The notes: a model not told the origin generated them from the letters alone. A stretch of 54,401 nt of DNA from Candidatus Yanofskyibacteriota bacterium (GCA_020847715.1 JADLBM010000013.1:1-54401), one strand, 5' to 3'; positions 1 to 10,479 are shown, numbered from the stretch's first letter. Program-made: numbers and translations.

Positions 1-142
1 CATGACCGGCGCTCAGGCCGTCGCAGAAGACCCCGCGTTCTTCGCCAAGGTCTTCTGCATCAACACCAACGAGTTCACCTGGTACACCATCTCTCCTGTG
101 CCCTACACCGCACTGGCACAGGTGCCGAGCTATCGGAGGTAG
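1..142 (+). CDS. C-terminal fragment of an unidentified protein (5'-truncated by window edge)
   Basis: Open frame from position 2 ending TAG at 140-142 (…FAKVFCINTNEFTWYTISPVPYTALAQVPSYRR*); convergent with next gene, followed by a hairpin terminator. Confidence 0.5.
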   Translation, partial: MTGAQAVAEDPAFFAKVFCINTNEFTWYTISPVPYTALAQVPSYRR

Positions 143-146
143 GCAA

Positions 147-182
147 GAAAAAACGGCAGTAGCGTATACGCGCTACTGCCGT
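147..182 (-). terminator. Rho-independent terminator of the lipoprotein gene (possibly bidirectional)
   Basis: 12-bp perfect stem acggcagtagcg/cgctactgccgt with A-run at 147-152 (U-run on minus transcript). Confidence 0.8.
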
Positions 183-193
183 CACGGAATGAA

Positions 194-2221
194 CTAGCGA
201 TTCGTGCCGATGGGACAGCCGCACAGCTCGACGTGCGACAGGTTCTTGTACTGGCCAGTGGCCTCGCACAAGAAGTCGACGTGGAGTCCGGCGGCAATCC
301 ACTTGGTACTCGGGTTGGGCGTCACCTTCTTTGCGAAGTACCGATTGCCATCGGTACCGCAGGTGCCGTCCTTCACGATGACCATGGATGCGTCACGGTC
401 CGTGTCCCACGAGTTCGGGTCGGGGAAGCTCTCCTGCTTGTGGAGCTTCTGCAGACCGAAGTCCGAGCACTTGGGGTTGTTGCCGAACTGGCTTTCCAGC
501 AGGTTGGTCCAGGTGACGTTGCTCGTGGTCTGGTTGGGCGGGCAACTGGGTCCGCCCTCGACCGTGAACGTGTCCTGATCAGTGCACGAGGCGTCACCAT
601 CCTCGACCCGCAGAGTTGCCACGTAGGAACCAGGGTTCAGATTGGGGTACTGTTTTGTCGCACCATTGGGGACGGGCTCGAACGGCCCATTGTTGAGCTT
701 GATGGCGCCAGTGCCGGGGTTGATCCATCCGACCAGGCAGCTCGCGTTGCTGCCAGAGACCGAACAGGAAACCTTCGGCTTGATGACTTCGCAGTCACGC
801 GGCGGAGGCGGAGGCTCGATGGTGAACGACTTGCTCGCCGTGCACGTCTCCGTCCCGTTGAGCACGTCGAGCTTACACGAATGCGTTCCGGCAGACAGGT
901 CGGGGTAGGTCGTCCCCGCACCACTGGCAACGGTTCGCGGCGTACCCCCATCGAGGAACATCGTTCCCGATGACGGCGGCGCATTCCATGTGCCAGTACA
1001 GGTGACCGACGTACCGTTCACCTGCGGGTTCTGCAGGACGACATGGATGTCGTTGCAGGTCCGCGGTGGCGGAGGCGGCTCCTGAATGGTGAACGGCACG
1101 GACTTGTCACAGTTCACGCCAGCCTGCGCGTAGTGCAGGAGCGCGGTGTGGCTTCCAGACGTCAGCCCGGGATACGTCACACCAGGAGGCCCATTGCTGA
1201 TGGGCTGCGCAGTGCCGTTGTCCAGTTTCACGGTGGTCGAACCGCTCCCGTTCCACGTTGCCGTGATGGTTGCCGCCGTACCGCTCACGCTCGCCGAGCC
1301 GTCCAAGTTGATGACGGCACACGTCGGCGGGGGTGGCGGAGGAGGCGGAGACAGCGGCGTGATGCTCACGCTGGCCGAGTTGGACGCGCAGAGCTCACCG
1401 CTCTTGCGCACTTCCCACGATCCGGTGACGGCCAGCGGTTGCTGTCCGGCAGCGGGACGGTTGTACGTCGAGATGTTCGGCGCGCCCGAGGCCACCGCGC
1501 CGCCCGGAAACCCGGAAACGGGTGCCGGAGCCAGCGCGACGGAACCGGTGAAGCCCGACGGGAACGTCAGGATTGACTTCACGTCGGCAGTCGTCTCACC
1601 CTCGTTCTTGTCGAACGAGAAGGTCGGCGTCCCGACACCGGAACAGACCGGCGGCGGAGGCGGCGGAGGTGTCGGCGGATCCTTCGGGGTGCCGCCACAC
1701 ACCGAGTTGCTCCCGAAGTTTCCTCCGAAGGCGTCGGTGTCGACCAGATGTCCCCCTAGCCTCGGAAATGTCCCGTCGACCTTTTCGGCTCCTGTGAGAC
1801 CTGCGAGCAGGTCCAGTTGGTACCGACAGACCTCATCGGGAATCTTCACCGCAAATCGCGCAGTCGCACCCGCGGGGACTTCCTTGAACTCCTCCGTGAC
1901 GAAGTACTGCTTCATGATGCCATCTCGCAGGTCGTACAGCGCGAGGCCTGCCCAATGGGGACAGGTCCCGTTGTTCTTCACTCTCGCGGTTCCACCGGAG
2001 AGGTTGAACTCGAGCACCGAGACGAAGTCGAGTGCGCGCTCGCCGGAGCATTCCGGCTCCGGACTGGGAGATGGAGTATTCACGGGGGCGTTGATCGACT
2101 GCCCCTCAGAGGTTACCGTCTCCACGGCGGGAGACGGCTCCATCGGGGAGTTCTGCGTGCATGCCACAACTCCAGCGACCACCAGAGCGGCCGTCAGGAG
2201 TCCGAGCCCACGGATTCGCAT
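194..2221 (-). CDS. Secreted modular lipoprotein with Ig-like/PKD-like repeat domains and polyproline linkers
   Basis: Start at MRIRGLGLLTAALVVAGVVAC (lipobox-like) with SD GGAGAAG; internal repeats joined by PPPPP linkers. The ORF-track start at 2272 is upstream of the SD. Confidence 0.75.
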   Translation of the reverse strand: MRIRGLGLLTAALVVAGVVACTQNSPMEPSPAVETVTSEGQSINAPVNTPSPSPEPECSGERALDFVSVLEFNLSGGTARVKNNGTCPHWAGLALYDLRDGIMKQYFVTEEFKEVPAGATARFAVKIPDEVCRYQLDLLAGLTGAEKVDGTFPRLGGHLVDTDAFGGNFGSNSVCGGTPKDPPTPPPPPPPVCSGVGTPTFSFDKNEGETTADVKSILTFPSGFTGSVALAPAPVSGFPGGAVASGAPNISTYNRPAAGQQPLAVTGSWEVRKSGELCASNSASVSITPLSPPPPPPPPTCAVINLDGSASVSGTAATITATWNGSGSTTVKLDNGTAQPISNGPPGVTYPGLTSGSHTALLHYAQAGVNCDKSVPFTIQEPPPPPRTCNDIHVVLQNPQVNGTSVTCTGTWNAPPSSGTMFLDGGTPRTVASGAGTTYPDLSAGTHSCKLDVLNGTETCTASKSFTIEPPPPPRDCEVIKPKVSCSVSGSNASCLVGWINPGTGAIKLNNGPFEPVPNGATKQYPNLNPGSYVATLRVEDGDASCTDQDTFTVEGGPSCPPNQTTSNVTWTNLLESQFGNNPKCSDFGLQKLHKQESFPDPNSWDTDRDASMVIVKDGTCGTDGNRYFAKKVTPNPSTKWIAAGLHVDFLCEATGQYKNLSHVELCGCPIGTNR
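556..1321 (-). repeat. Three degenerate ~80-aa protein repeats in tandem (approximate bounds)
   Basis: CAVINL…VSGTAATITATWNGSG…YPGLTSGSHTALL…FTIQEPPPPP / CNDIHV…VNGTSVTCTGTWNAPP…YPDLSAGTHSCKL…FTIEPPPPP / CEVIKP…VSGSNASCLVGWINPG…YPNLNPGSYVATL…FTVE. Confidence 0.8.
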
Positions 2222-2304
2222 ATCTTCTCCTTGTTGTGCCGTTGCGGTTTTCCCGCCACGGCTCATTGACAACGATCCATTCCCTCGCTATTGAAGGGTG
2301 AATG

Positions 2305-2333
2305 TTTATAACATTTTATGCCGTTTTAGTCAA
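2305..2333 (-). promoter_or_regulatory. sigma70-like promoter for lipoprotein gene
   Basis: TTGACT-17 bp-TATAAA on minus strand. Confidence 0.7.
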
Positions 2334-2380
2334 TATTCTTGACACTCTCCCCCGAAGGGCCCTCGTGGTATACTAGCGAC

Positions 2381-3409
2381 ATGGAACGGCGGTACATCGA
2401 ATCATTCTTCTTCCTCGCACTCCTCCTGGGAACAATGGTGCTTGTCGCGCTTCTCGTGCTCCCCTACCTCAACACGTTCATCCTCGGTGCAATCCTTTCG
2501 TTCCTCTTCTCCGGAGCCTACGCACGCCTCCTGCGCATCATTCCGAACCGCTCACTCGCCGCGCTAGTCCTCACCCTTCTCGTACTGGTCACTATCCTCG
2601 TCCCGCTCTCGCTTGCCGGATACCGCATCGCGCAAGAGGCGGCAGGATTGTACGGCTACATTCGCAACCACACATCCGGCGACACCGTCGCCCAGCTCAT
2701 CGCTCAACTTCCGGCATCGGTACGCACACTCATCCCCGCCTCAGCGCTCAACACGCAAGCCATCGGTGCGTGGCTTCAGCAGGCGCTCGGGTGGATTGCC
2801 GGCTCGCTTGGTCCGCTCTTCTCCGGCATCGCCCGCACCATTCTCCATTTCTTCTTCCTGCTTCTGTTCTTCTACTACCTGACGCGCGATGGCGAACGAC
2901 TCAAGCGCCGCCTCATGGATCTCTCCCCGCTGTCGGATTCTCATGAGCAGGAAATCCTCGGGAAGATTGGCCGCGCCATCACAGCGACCGTGCGCGGACA
3001 GCTCGTACTCGCACTCCTTCAGTCACTTGTCGCCGGCATCGGATTTGCGCTCTTCGGCGTTCCGAATCCAGCGCTGTGGGGAAGCGTTATTCTGGTCGCC
3101 GCATTCATCCCAACAATCGGCACCGCACTCGTGCAGGTGCCGGCAATCGCCTACCTTGCCGCAACCGCCGGAACCGGCCCCGCCCTTGGGCTTGCGCTCT
3201 GGGCGCTCATCGCGGTCGGCATGCTCGACAACTTCCTCGGTCCTCGCCTTATGGCACGCGGTGCACGCATCCATCCGCTCGTCATGATGCTCGCTGTTCT
3301 CGGTGGTATTGGCATGTTCGGTCCTATCGGCATCCTGCTGGGCCCCATTCTCTTCAGTCTCCTGTACGCACTTCTGGACATCTACCTCGCGCTCGTCCGT
3401 CCAGCGTAG
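2381..3409 (+). CDS. AI-2E family transporter (PerM/YdiK-like permease)
   Basis: MERRYIESFFFLALLLG…; polytopic protein with the typical C-terminal pattern VAAFIPTIGTALVQVPA…DNFLGPRLMARGARIHPLVMMLAVLGGIGMFGPIGILLGPI. Confidence 0.9.
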   Translation: MERRYIESFFFLALLLGTMVLVALLVLPYLNTFILGAILSFLFSGAYARLLRIIPNRSLAALVLTLLVLVTILVPLSLAGYRIAQEAAGLYGYIRNHTSGDTVAQLIAQLPASVRTLIPASALNTQAIGAWLQQALGWIAGSLGPLFSGIARTILHFFFLLLFFYYLTRDGERLKRRLMDLSPLSDSHEQEILGKIGRAITATVRGQLVLALLQSLVAGIGFALFGVPNPALWGSVILVAAFIPTIGTALVQVPAIAYLAATAGTGPALGLALWALIAVGMLDNFLGPRLMARGARIHPLVMMLAVLGGIGMFGPIGILLGPILFSLLYALLDIYLALVRPA

Positions 3410-3421
3410 CGCCTACGATAC

Positions 3422-3456
3422 AAAAACGCCTGCTCTTCGCGTGAAGAGCAGGCGTT
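3422..3456 (-). terminator. Rho-independent terminator between convergent genes
   Basis: 14-bp stem aacgcctgctcttc/gaagagcaggcgtt flanked by A-run. Confidence 0.8.
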
Positions 3457-3459
3457 GCA

Positions 3460-4374
3460 CTACCCGCAGAGCCCCATGTCCTGCTTGAGCATGCGGATAC
3501 CGGTTTCGATGGAGACGAGCGGCTTCCAGTCGAGAAGCTCCGCAGCGCGGCGGATGGCGGCAAACGAGTTGCGAGGCTCGCCGGTGCGCGCCGGCTCATG
3601 AACGACCGGACCACCGATGAGTTCCGCAAGGTATGCGACCTTCGTCGGATTTCCGGCGCCGATGTTGATGATGTTCGCCTTCCCCGGAAGCTTCGCGTTG
3701 ATTGCCCTCGCGCATGCGTTGACGACATCCGACACATGCGTGAAGTCACGCGCCTGCTGGCCGTCACCCCAGATGGTCAGGGGCGTGCCGGCGAGGCGCT
3801 GCATGATGAACTTCCCGATGACCAGCGCGTACTGCCCCGACGGATCGAATCCGGGACCGTACACGTTGAAGAACCGTAGGCAGACGGTCTCAAGGCCGTA
3901 GATGTCCGACCATGTGCCGCAGCTCGATTCCCCCAGCTTCTTGTGGTTCGCGTAGGGGCTCAGCGGATTGAGCTCGGTAGTCTCCGGTGTCGGAAGAACC
4001 GGCGGATTCCCGTAGACCGAGCTCGAGCTGGCGAACACGAATCGCCGGACCCTGGCGACCTGCGCGGCAACCAATGCGTTGATGGTGCCAAACACATTCA
4101 CCGCGGCCGTTCCGACGGGGTCCGCGATGGACAGCTGGACCCGCGGAAGTGCGGCAAGGTGGAAGACGGCGTCAGCGCCCTCGAATGCCCCAACAAGCGC
4201 TCCGGGCTCGCGGACATCCGCCTTGATGAACCTGACCCTGTCGTCCAGCCGGTCGCGCCGACCAGACACAAGATTGTCGAGCGCCACGACCGCGTATCCG
4301 TCCCTACAGAGCGTGTTCACCAGATTCGAACCGATGAACCCAGCCCCGCCCGTTACGACGATCTTTTTCTGCAC
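3460..4374 (-). CDS. NAD-dependent epimerase/dehydratase (extended SDR, UDP-glucose 4-epimerase-like)
   Basis: GTG start; VQKKIVVTGGAGFIGSNLVNTL (GxxGxxG), YANHKKLGE (YxxxK), FFNVYGPG. Confidence 0.9.
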   Translation of the reverse strand: MQKKIVVTGGAGFIGSNLVNTLCRDGYAVVALDNLVSGRRDRLDDRVRFIKADVREPGALVGAFEGADAVFHLAALPRVQLSIADPVGTAAVNVFGTINALVAAQVARVRRFVFASSSSVYGNPPVLPTPETTELNPLSPYANHKKLGESSCGTWSDIYGLETVCLRFFNVYGPGFDPSGQYALVIGKFIMQRLAGTPLTIWGDGQQARDFTHVSDVVNACARAINAKLPGKANIINIGAGNPTKVAYLAELIGGPVVHEPARTGEPRNSFAAIRRAAELLDWKPLVSIETGIRMLKQDMGLCG

Positions 4375-4439
4375 AAAACCTCCCCATGAAAAGAACACCG
4401 CGGAGCATACCACGGCGAACAAAAGGCACCAAGCGGTCC

Positions 4440-5678
4440 TCAGACCGTGGTGATATCGCGCGGCGAGAAGAGGCCAACGGTCCAATCGGCCGCGATGCGT
4501 AGCCGTTTCCCCCACGATGCGAAGTTGAAGAGGTAGATGGTGCGCCACAACCACCACGCGAACGGCCCTGACCAGTGCGTCCCGCCAATCCGACCGACGG
4601 CGCTCCATCGTCCGAGCGAGACAAAGTCTCCCTTGCTACGATAGCGGAGCGCAGTAAGCGGTCGCTCATGGATGCTTGCAACGATATTCGCAGCAAGATA
4701 CGCGCTCTCGGCAACCGCCGCCTGCGCACGCATGGGAATAAGCTCCCCGTGCTGGTCGTGCGCGGCAGCGGCATCGCCGAGAGCCCACACATTCTTGAAT
4801 CCACGAACGCGGAGATGCTCATCCACTGCGATGCGGCCGCTCTCATGGAGGGGAAGCGCCGGAACGGCGAGAGGGACTCGTGCTTTCACACCTGCCGCCC
4901 AGATCACCGTATGCGCCTCAAGGAGCGTCCCGTCGGCAAGACGCGCGCCATCTGCCTGTACGCGGGTCACCCGCGCCTTCAGAAGGACCCGAATGCCTTT
5001 CCGGCGAAGCGTTGTGAGCGCGACTTCGGAGAGCTGCTCATCGAATTGCGGGAGCAGGCGATCGCCCCCATGCACGAGCGTGATTTCAATGCTCCCCGCG
5101 GGAATGCGTCGCCGGTAAAGCCGTAGGAATGTGGTCGTAAGCAGGTCGGTCATCTCGGCGGCAAGTTCAACGCCGGTCGGTCCGCCACCCACGATCACGA
5201 ACCGGAGCGCTCCGCGCGACGGCTCGCCCGCACCGGTACGCTCGAACTGTCCGATGAACTGCTCCCGGAGACGCTGTGCGTCCCGCAGATCCTTCAACGC
5301 GAATGCGAATTCCTCGACGCCAGGAACATTCATTGCGTCGGTCTCCGCCCCCGTTGCAATAACGAGGTGGTCGTACGCGATGAGGCCATGATCAGTACGG
5401 ACGAACCGTCGCTCGACATCAACGGATTCAACCGTCGCCTGAGCGAGATCAGCGCAGTCTCCGTCGATGATCTCGCGCACGCCCTGCACGACATTGTGGA
5501 GCCCCACGCCGCCGGTAGCCGCCTCGTGGAGGAGCGGCGAGAAGAGAAAGTGGTTCGTATTGTTCACGATCACGATGCGCGTCGTGCGTCGGTCGATGCG
5601 CTTACGAAGCCGGAGGTAGGCGTAGACACCTCCGAACCCCGCGCCAAGAATAACGATCGTGCGACGAACATCGGTCAT
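4440..5678 (-). CDS. ndh: NAD(P)/FAD-dependent oxidoreductase, type II NADH dehydrogenase-like (NDH-2)
   Basis: GAGFGGVYAYLRLRK, NHFLFSPLLHEAATGGV, IVGGGPTGVELAAE, VWALGDAAA; 412 aa. Confidence 0.88.
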   Translation of the reverse strand: MTDVRRTIVILGAGFGGVYAYLRLRKRIDRRTTRIVIVNNTNHFLFSPLLHEAATGGVGLHNVVQGVREIIDGDCADLAQATVESVDVERRFVRTDHGLIAYDHLVIATGAETDAMNVPGVEEFAFALKDLRDAQRLREQFIGQFERTGAGEPSRGALRFVIVGGGPTGVELAAEMTDLLTTTFLRLYRRRIPAGSIEITLVHGGDRLLPQFDEQLSEVALTTLRRKGIRVLLKARVTRVQADGARLADGTLLEAHTVIWAAGVKARVPLAVPALPLHESGRIAVDEHLRVRGFKNVWALGDAAAAHDQHGELIPMRAQAAVAESAYLAANIVASIHERPLTALRYRSKGDFVSLGRWSAVGRIGGTHWSGPFAWWLWRTIYLFNFASWGKRLRIAADWTVGLFSPRDITTV

Positions 5679-5696
5679 GCCCCGAGTATAGCACTC

Positions 5697-7934
5697 CTAT
5701 CCGACGACACGCCACCGCTTGAGCAGGAGAGAGTTGAGCACTACCGAGATGGAACTGAATGCCATCGCGCCGGATGCGAGCACCGGATTCAGCAGAATCC
5801 CCCACACCGGATAGAGCGCTCCCATCGCGACCGGAATCAGAATGATGTTGTACCCGAACGCCCACACGAGATTCATACGGATAGTACGAAGCGTACGACG
5901 CGAGAGAAGGAGCGCCGTTACGACCGCTCCAAGGTCCTTGTTCACGAGCGTAATATCGGCCGCCTCGATAGCCACATCCGTTCCGCTCGCCATAGCAATG
6001 CCAATATCAGCCGCCGCAAGCGCGGGAGCATCGTTGATGCCATCCCCGACCATGGCGACCTTCTTCCCCTCCTTCTGGAGCGCGATGACATGCGATGCTT
6101 TTTGGTCAGGTAGTACTTGCGCCTCGAATCGGGTAATACCGAGCGCATGTGCGACCGTCCGCGCAACACGCTCGTGGTCACCCGTAATCATTACGACCTC
6201 AATGCCGCGTCGCAGCAGCTGGGTAACCGCACGCTTCGCGGACGGCTTCACCGCATCTGCGACACCGATTGCTCCAATCATGCGGCCCTCGACGGCAACG
6301 ATAGTCACCGCGCTCCCGCTCTCAAGGAGTCCGTCGATGGCATCCCGCATCGGGGCGACATCAACGCCACGCTCCTGCATGAGACGCTCAGTTCCAGCAA
6401 ACACCCGCTTCCCATGGAGGACGCCCTGCACTCCGAAACCGGGCACCGCTTCGAACGATTCCGGCTCAGCGGGGGTCGCGAGTCCCCGTCGTTGCGCCTC
6501 GGCAACGATGGCAGCGGCCACCGGATGACTCGACGATCGTTCAAGTGCATACTCTACGGCAAGCACATCAGCCTCGGTGTGCCCCTCTCGTGCAATAACG
6601 CGCGTCACCTGCGGCTTTCCTTCGGTGAGAGTACCCGTCTTGTCGAACATCACCGCACTCACGGTGTGCGCAATCTCAAGCGCTTCGGCATCCTTGATGA
6701 GGACCCCATGCTGTGCGCCAAGTCCGGTGCCGACCATGATTGCCGTCGGTGTCGCGAGTCCCATCGCACAAGGGCAGGCGATAATGAGGACGGCAACGGC
6801 ATTTAGGATGGCGAACGGAAGCGAGGGCTCCGGACCGACGATATACCACACCGCGAATGTTGCGATTGCCAACATCAGCACGACCGGAACGAAATACGAT
6901 GAGACCGTATCAGCGAGCCGCTGGATCGGCGCCTTGCTTCCCTGCGCTTCCTGCACAAGCTTCACGATCTGCGCCAGCATCGTTTCCGAACCGACTTTCG
7001 TCGCACGGAATGTGAACGAACCGTTCGTGTTGACCGTAGCGCCAATGACCGTATCTCCCTTCCCTTTTTCAGCGGGAATACTCTCCCCCGTCACCATGGA
7101 TTCGTCGATGGCCGATGAGCCTTCGAGGATGACGCCGTCAACAGGCACCTTCTCGCCCGGCCGAACCCGCACCGTGTCGCCAATGACGACCGCCTCGAGC
7201 GGCACATCCACTTCATTCCCGTCGCGCACAACCCGAGCCGTCTTCGCCTGGAGCCCGAGGAGTGTCCGTATTGCCTCGGAGGTACCGGCCTTCGCTCGCG
7301 CCTCGAAGTAGCGCCCCAGCAGGATGAGACCGATGATGACGGTCGAGACATCGAAGTACGGCTCCGGCATAATGCCGAGCCGCTCCACAACGCTCGGCGC
7401 CGCGGTCATGACGACGGAATAGATGAACGCGACGCTCGTCCCGATGGTGACGAGCGTGTCCATGTTGGCGCTTCGATGCCGGAGCGACGACCATGTCGCG
7501 CGATAGAACTGCCAACCCGCCCAGAATTGCACCGGAACGGCGAGCGCGAACTGGAACCAGAAGTTTTGGAGGATGCGCGGGGCGGTGTTCATGAGCCACG
7601 GGAAGCTCCCCCACACAATACCAGCACCCAGCACGAGACTCACGATTGCGCGAAGGCGCAGACCCGCCAGCTCACGCTTCTTCCGCGCCCGCTCGGCGTC
7701 CTCATGCCCAAGCTCGTCGGTAATCATCGCCTGATACCCAACACTCGCCACCGCAGACTGCAGGGTCGCGTCGGAGACGCGTGCGGGGTCATATGCAACC
7801 GTCGCCTTCTCGGTGGCCAGATTGACGGTCACGGTATCGACACCCGGCACGTCACGGAGCGCTCCTTCAAGGAGCGTCACACATGAAGCGCAGTGCATTC
7901 CCTTGATGGGGAATGTCTTCTTCGTAGTCGTCAT
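5697..7934 (-). CDS. copA: Heavy-metal (copper) translocating P1B-type ATPase with one HMA domain
   Basis: GMHCASC HMA motif, [16 protein letters not shown] (CPC), [20 protein letters not shown]; start at [12 protein letters not shown]. Confidence 0.95.
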   Translation of the reverse strand: MTTTKKTFPIKGMHCASCVTLLEGALRDVPGVDTVTVNLATEKATVAYDPARVSDATLQSAVASVGYQAMITDELGHEDAERARKKRELAGLRLRAIVSLVLGAGIVWGSFPWLMNTAPRILQNFWFQFALAVPVQFWAGWQFYRATWSSLRHRSANMDTLVTIGTSVAFIYSVVMTAAPSVVERLGIMPEPYFDVSTVIIGLILLGRYFEARAKAGTSEAIRTLLGLQAKTARVVRDGNEVDVPLEAVVIGDTVRVRPGEKVPVDGVILEGSSAIDESMVTGESIPAEKGKGDTVIGATVNTNGSFTFRATKVGSETMLAQIVKLVQEAQGSKAPIQRLADTVSSYFVPVVLMLAIATFAVWYIVGPEPSLPFAILNAVAVLIIACPCAMGLATPTAIMVGTGLGAQHGVLIKDAEALEIAHTVSAVMFDKTGTLTEGKPQVTRVIAREGHTEADVLAVEYALERSSSHPVAAAIVAEAQRRGLATPAEPESFEAVPGFGVQGVLHGKRVFAGTERLMQERGVDVAPMRDAIDGLLESGSAVTIVAVEGRMIGAIGVADAVKPSAKRAVTQLLRRGIEVVMITGDHERVARTVAHALGITRFEAQVLPDQKASHVIALQKEGKKVAMVGDGINDAPALAAADIGIAMASGTDVAIEAADITLVNKDLGAVVTALLLSRRTLRTIRMNLVWAFGYNIILIPVAMGALYPVWGILLNPVLASGAMAFSSISVVLNSLLLKRWRVVG

Positions 7935-8290
7935 GATGCAATGATAGCCCCGTGGAACATGCCCATACCGCACGAAAAGCGGTACGTGCCAGCACGCGGC
8001 GGCGTAATAACGATTTCAGTGACCGCATCCAATGGAAGCGAGCGCCGGATCTTAAGATCGGCGATAACAACCTCTTCGAGACACTCGGAAGGATCCTTCC
8101 GGAAGAACCGTATCGTCGTTGGAACACCGACGGGAACCCTGAGCGTATCAGGGGTGTACCCACCGTCGACAACAATATCGACGACGGCGCCGGCGGCAAC
8201 CACGCGCCCCCGTTTCCCGAAGAAGAACCATGCGACACCGACAACGCTGGCGAGCGCTAACGCTCCGACAATATATTCATCTATGTTCAT
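7931..8290 (-). CDS. Membrane-anchored cupredoxin-domain protein
   Basis: N-terminal TM then [34 protein letters not shown]…[15 protein letters not shown] overlap with copA (7931-7934). Confidence 0.85.
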   Translation of the reverse strand: MNIDEYIVGALALASVVGVAWFFFGKRGRVVAAGAVVDIVVDGGYTPDTLRVPVGVPTTIRFFRKDPSECLEEVVIADLKIRRSLPLDAVTEIVITPPRAGTYRFSCGMGMFHGAIIAS

Positions 8291-8299
8291 AGGAGAGTA

Positions 8300-9640
8300 C
8301 TATTCAACAACCTCAATGATGCCGCGGTACATGCCCATTGAGCACGAGAACCGCATCAGACCGGTCTTGGTCGGCGTGAATTCGATAATGTTCTGGCCGG
8401 GTTGCAGATCAACCGCGATATTCATCGCGGGAAGGTTCAGCGAGCTCGCGCAGGTATAGGAGTTTGTCGACTCAACCCTCCACGCCACCGGAATTCCGCG
8501 CTTCACCACAATGCGGTCCGCACTGTACCCGAACACGCTTTGCTCCATATCGACGTACTGCTTCCCGTCGCGCACCTCGGCAACGAGAACACGCTCACCC
8601 TCGCGAGCCGGTACTGCCGTCGTCGGGCGCCCAAGAACGATACCGGTTAGCGTCCAGCCATTGCTCATGTTCCACAGGCCGAGCGCCACGGCGGCAATGC
8701 CAGCCGCGGCAAAGAAGACGCGACCGCCCGAGCCGCGCACCGCAGACGAGAGCCAGCCAACCCCCAAGAGGCCGGGAGCGGTTCCCACAGCAAACGCCGC
8801 CATGAGAAGCGCGCCTCCCCAGAGACTTCCGGTCGCAAGCGCAGCGAGCTGAGCCGCTTGCGTAAATCCGCATGGCACGAAGAAGGTGAGCGCTCCCGTG
8901 AGCATTGCGCCTCGATGACTGTACTCCCGCACATCACTCGCAAGGCCAAGTCGACGGGCAATACCCGTCGGAAGCGAAAGCGTGGTGAGCCTCGGAAACA
9001 GTCCCGTCAACGAGAGGCCGACCAACAGCATGGACGCGCCAGCAAGCAGAATGAGCCAGCCGGTCATGCTTGGCGTCGGGCGAGCGAGCGCTCCGAGCGC
9101 ACCAACCGCACCACCCAGAACAGCGAATCCAAGGATGCGCCCCGCGTTGAAGAACAGGTGTGGTCGGAATTTCTGTGCGGTCGTCGCCTCCGGATGTTTT
9201 TGGGCGTGTCGCGCCGCATACGCGAGCACGAGACCACCAACCAGCGCCATACAGGTGGATACCCCCGCTGTGAGTCCGGCAATGAGGGCACCAGTCACTC
9301 CAACGCCGGTGCCGGCTTGCGCGGCAAGCGCATCAAGTCCCGATAGTTTTAGTGCGATCCACCCGACAAAGACGATGCAGGACGCGACCAGTGCGGTGCT
9401 CCATGCACTGCTATCGGTGGATATCCATGCACGGGACCGTTGCCCCATGGAGTACCCCGCACGACGCACTGCCGCAGTGAGCGCTGAGGTATCGGGAGCG
9501 CCTCGCCAGTGCACACGGGTGCGGCCGGTATTCGGATCGACGCGCACACGGGCGACATTTGGAATCGCCCCAATCGCTTTCTCTAAGATGATCTGACAGG
9601 AACTGCAGTGCGTTCCCGCAATACGATATTCTTGTTCCAT
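8300..9640 (-). CDS. HMA domain - DsbD_2/SafE (CcdA-like) membrane domain - cupredoxin fusion protein
   Basis: GTHCSSC N-terminal HMA; GLTAGVSTCMALVGGLVLAYAARH…FNAGRILGFAVLGGAVG membrane domain; C-terminal cupredoxin …RFSCSMGMYRGIIEV. Confidence 0.85.
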   Translation of the reverse strand: MEQEYRIAGTHCSSCQIILEKAIGAIPNVARVRVDPNTGRTRVHWRGAPDTSALTAAVRRAGYSMGQRSRAWISTDSSAWSTALVASCIVFVGWIALKLSGLDALAAQAGTGVGVTGALIAGLTAGVSTCMALVGGLVLAYAARHAQKHPEATTAQKFRPHLFFNAGRILGFAVLGGAVGALGALARPTPSMTGWLILLAGASMLLVGLSLTGLFPRLTTLSLPTGIARRLGLASDVREYSHRGAMLTGALTFFVPCGFTQAAQLAALATGSLWGGALLMAAFAVGTAPGLLGVGWLSSAVRGSGGRVFFAAAGIAAVALGLWNMSNGWTLTGIVLGRPTTAVPAREGERVLVAEVRDGKQYVDMEQSVFGYSADRIVVKRGIPVAWRVESTNSYTCASSLNLPAMNIAVDLQPGQNIIEFTPTKTGLMRFSCSMGMYRGIIEVVE

Positions 9641-9674
9641 ACAGTAGTGTTACACCGCCTCTCTTCCACTCATC

Positions 9675-10049
9675 CTATCCGTGGGCGGCGAACACTTTTG
9701 GCTGAAGGATGCCTCGCGCAAGAGCATACCGAATACCCGTGAGCGGCGTTGCGATGCGACGATATTCGTAAAAAAGTGAGACGCTGGAATGTCCCAAGTG
9801 CACGGGAGTGGAAATCAGGAGCGCACCGAACACTGCCAGCACGAGTACCAGCATCTCGAATGCCACGCCGTGGACGCTCGCCCGCGTCACCGTAGATTCG
9901 CAGAGCATGGCGGCGAGCCCCGCGCCGGCGCATTGCACATCGTGGACACTCATCGCATCAGCACTCATCGCGCACAATCCAAACACCACCGACGCAAAGA
10001 GCGCGATACCCGTAAACACAGCAAGTACTCGATAGTGAGAAGATGTCAT
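9675..10049 (-). CDS. Small membrane protein (hypothetical)
   Basis: MTSSHYRVLAVFTGIALFASVVFGLC…; ATG overlaps msrB stop (ATGA). Confidence 0.55.
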   Translation of the reverse strand: MTSSHYRVLAVFTGIALFASVVFGLCAMSADAMSVHDVQCAGAGLAAMLCESTVTRASVHGVAFEMLVLVLAVFGALLISTPVHLGHSSVSLFYEYRRIATPLTGIRYALARGILQPKVFAAHG

Positions 10050-10456
10050 AGTGTCGTGTCGGGCTTTTTCTGAAGACACACGGAGTTAATGCAGTAGCGC
10101 TTTCCGCCCTTCTCGGCCGGTCCATCATCAAATACATGCCCCAGATGAGAGCCACATCGACGGCACCGAACCTCAGTGCGAATCATGCCATGACTTTCGT
10201 CGCGGACCAGCTCGATATGTTCAAGGTTCACAGGATCCGTAAAGCTCGGCCATCCGGTCCCCGAATCGAACTTTGTGTCGCTCGAAAATAACTCCTGTCC
10301 GCACGCGGCACACACATAGGTCCCCGCAGAGTGGTCGGTCGTGTAGGTGCCGGAAAACGGCGCCTCGGTTCCCCCTTTTCGGAGGATGTCATACTGCTCA
10401 GGCGTGAGCCTTTTCCGCCATTCTTCATCGGTCTGCGGCATCGTGTCGGCGTCCAC
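10046..10456 (-). CDS. msrB: Peptide-methionine (R)-S-oxide reductase
   Basis: CAACGQELF…KFDSGTGWPSF…CRRCGSHLGHVFDDGP…RYCINSVCL. Confidence 0.97.
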   Translation of the reverse strand: MDADTMPQTDEEWRKRLTPEQYDILRKGGTEAPFSGTYTTDHSAGTYVCAACGQELFSSDTKFDSGTGWPSFTDPVNLEHIELVRDESHGMIRTEVRCRRCGSHLGHVFDDGPAEKGGKRYCINSVCLQKKPDTTL

Positions 10457-10479
10457 ACACCGAGTATAGCAAAATGGTC

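Noticed and set aside
194-2294. Plus-strand ORFs (246, 382, 177, 150 aa) opposite the lipoprotein
   Set aside because: Mirror frames of a GC-rich coding sequence; the minus-strand frame has signal peptide, SD, promoter and domain repeats.
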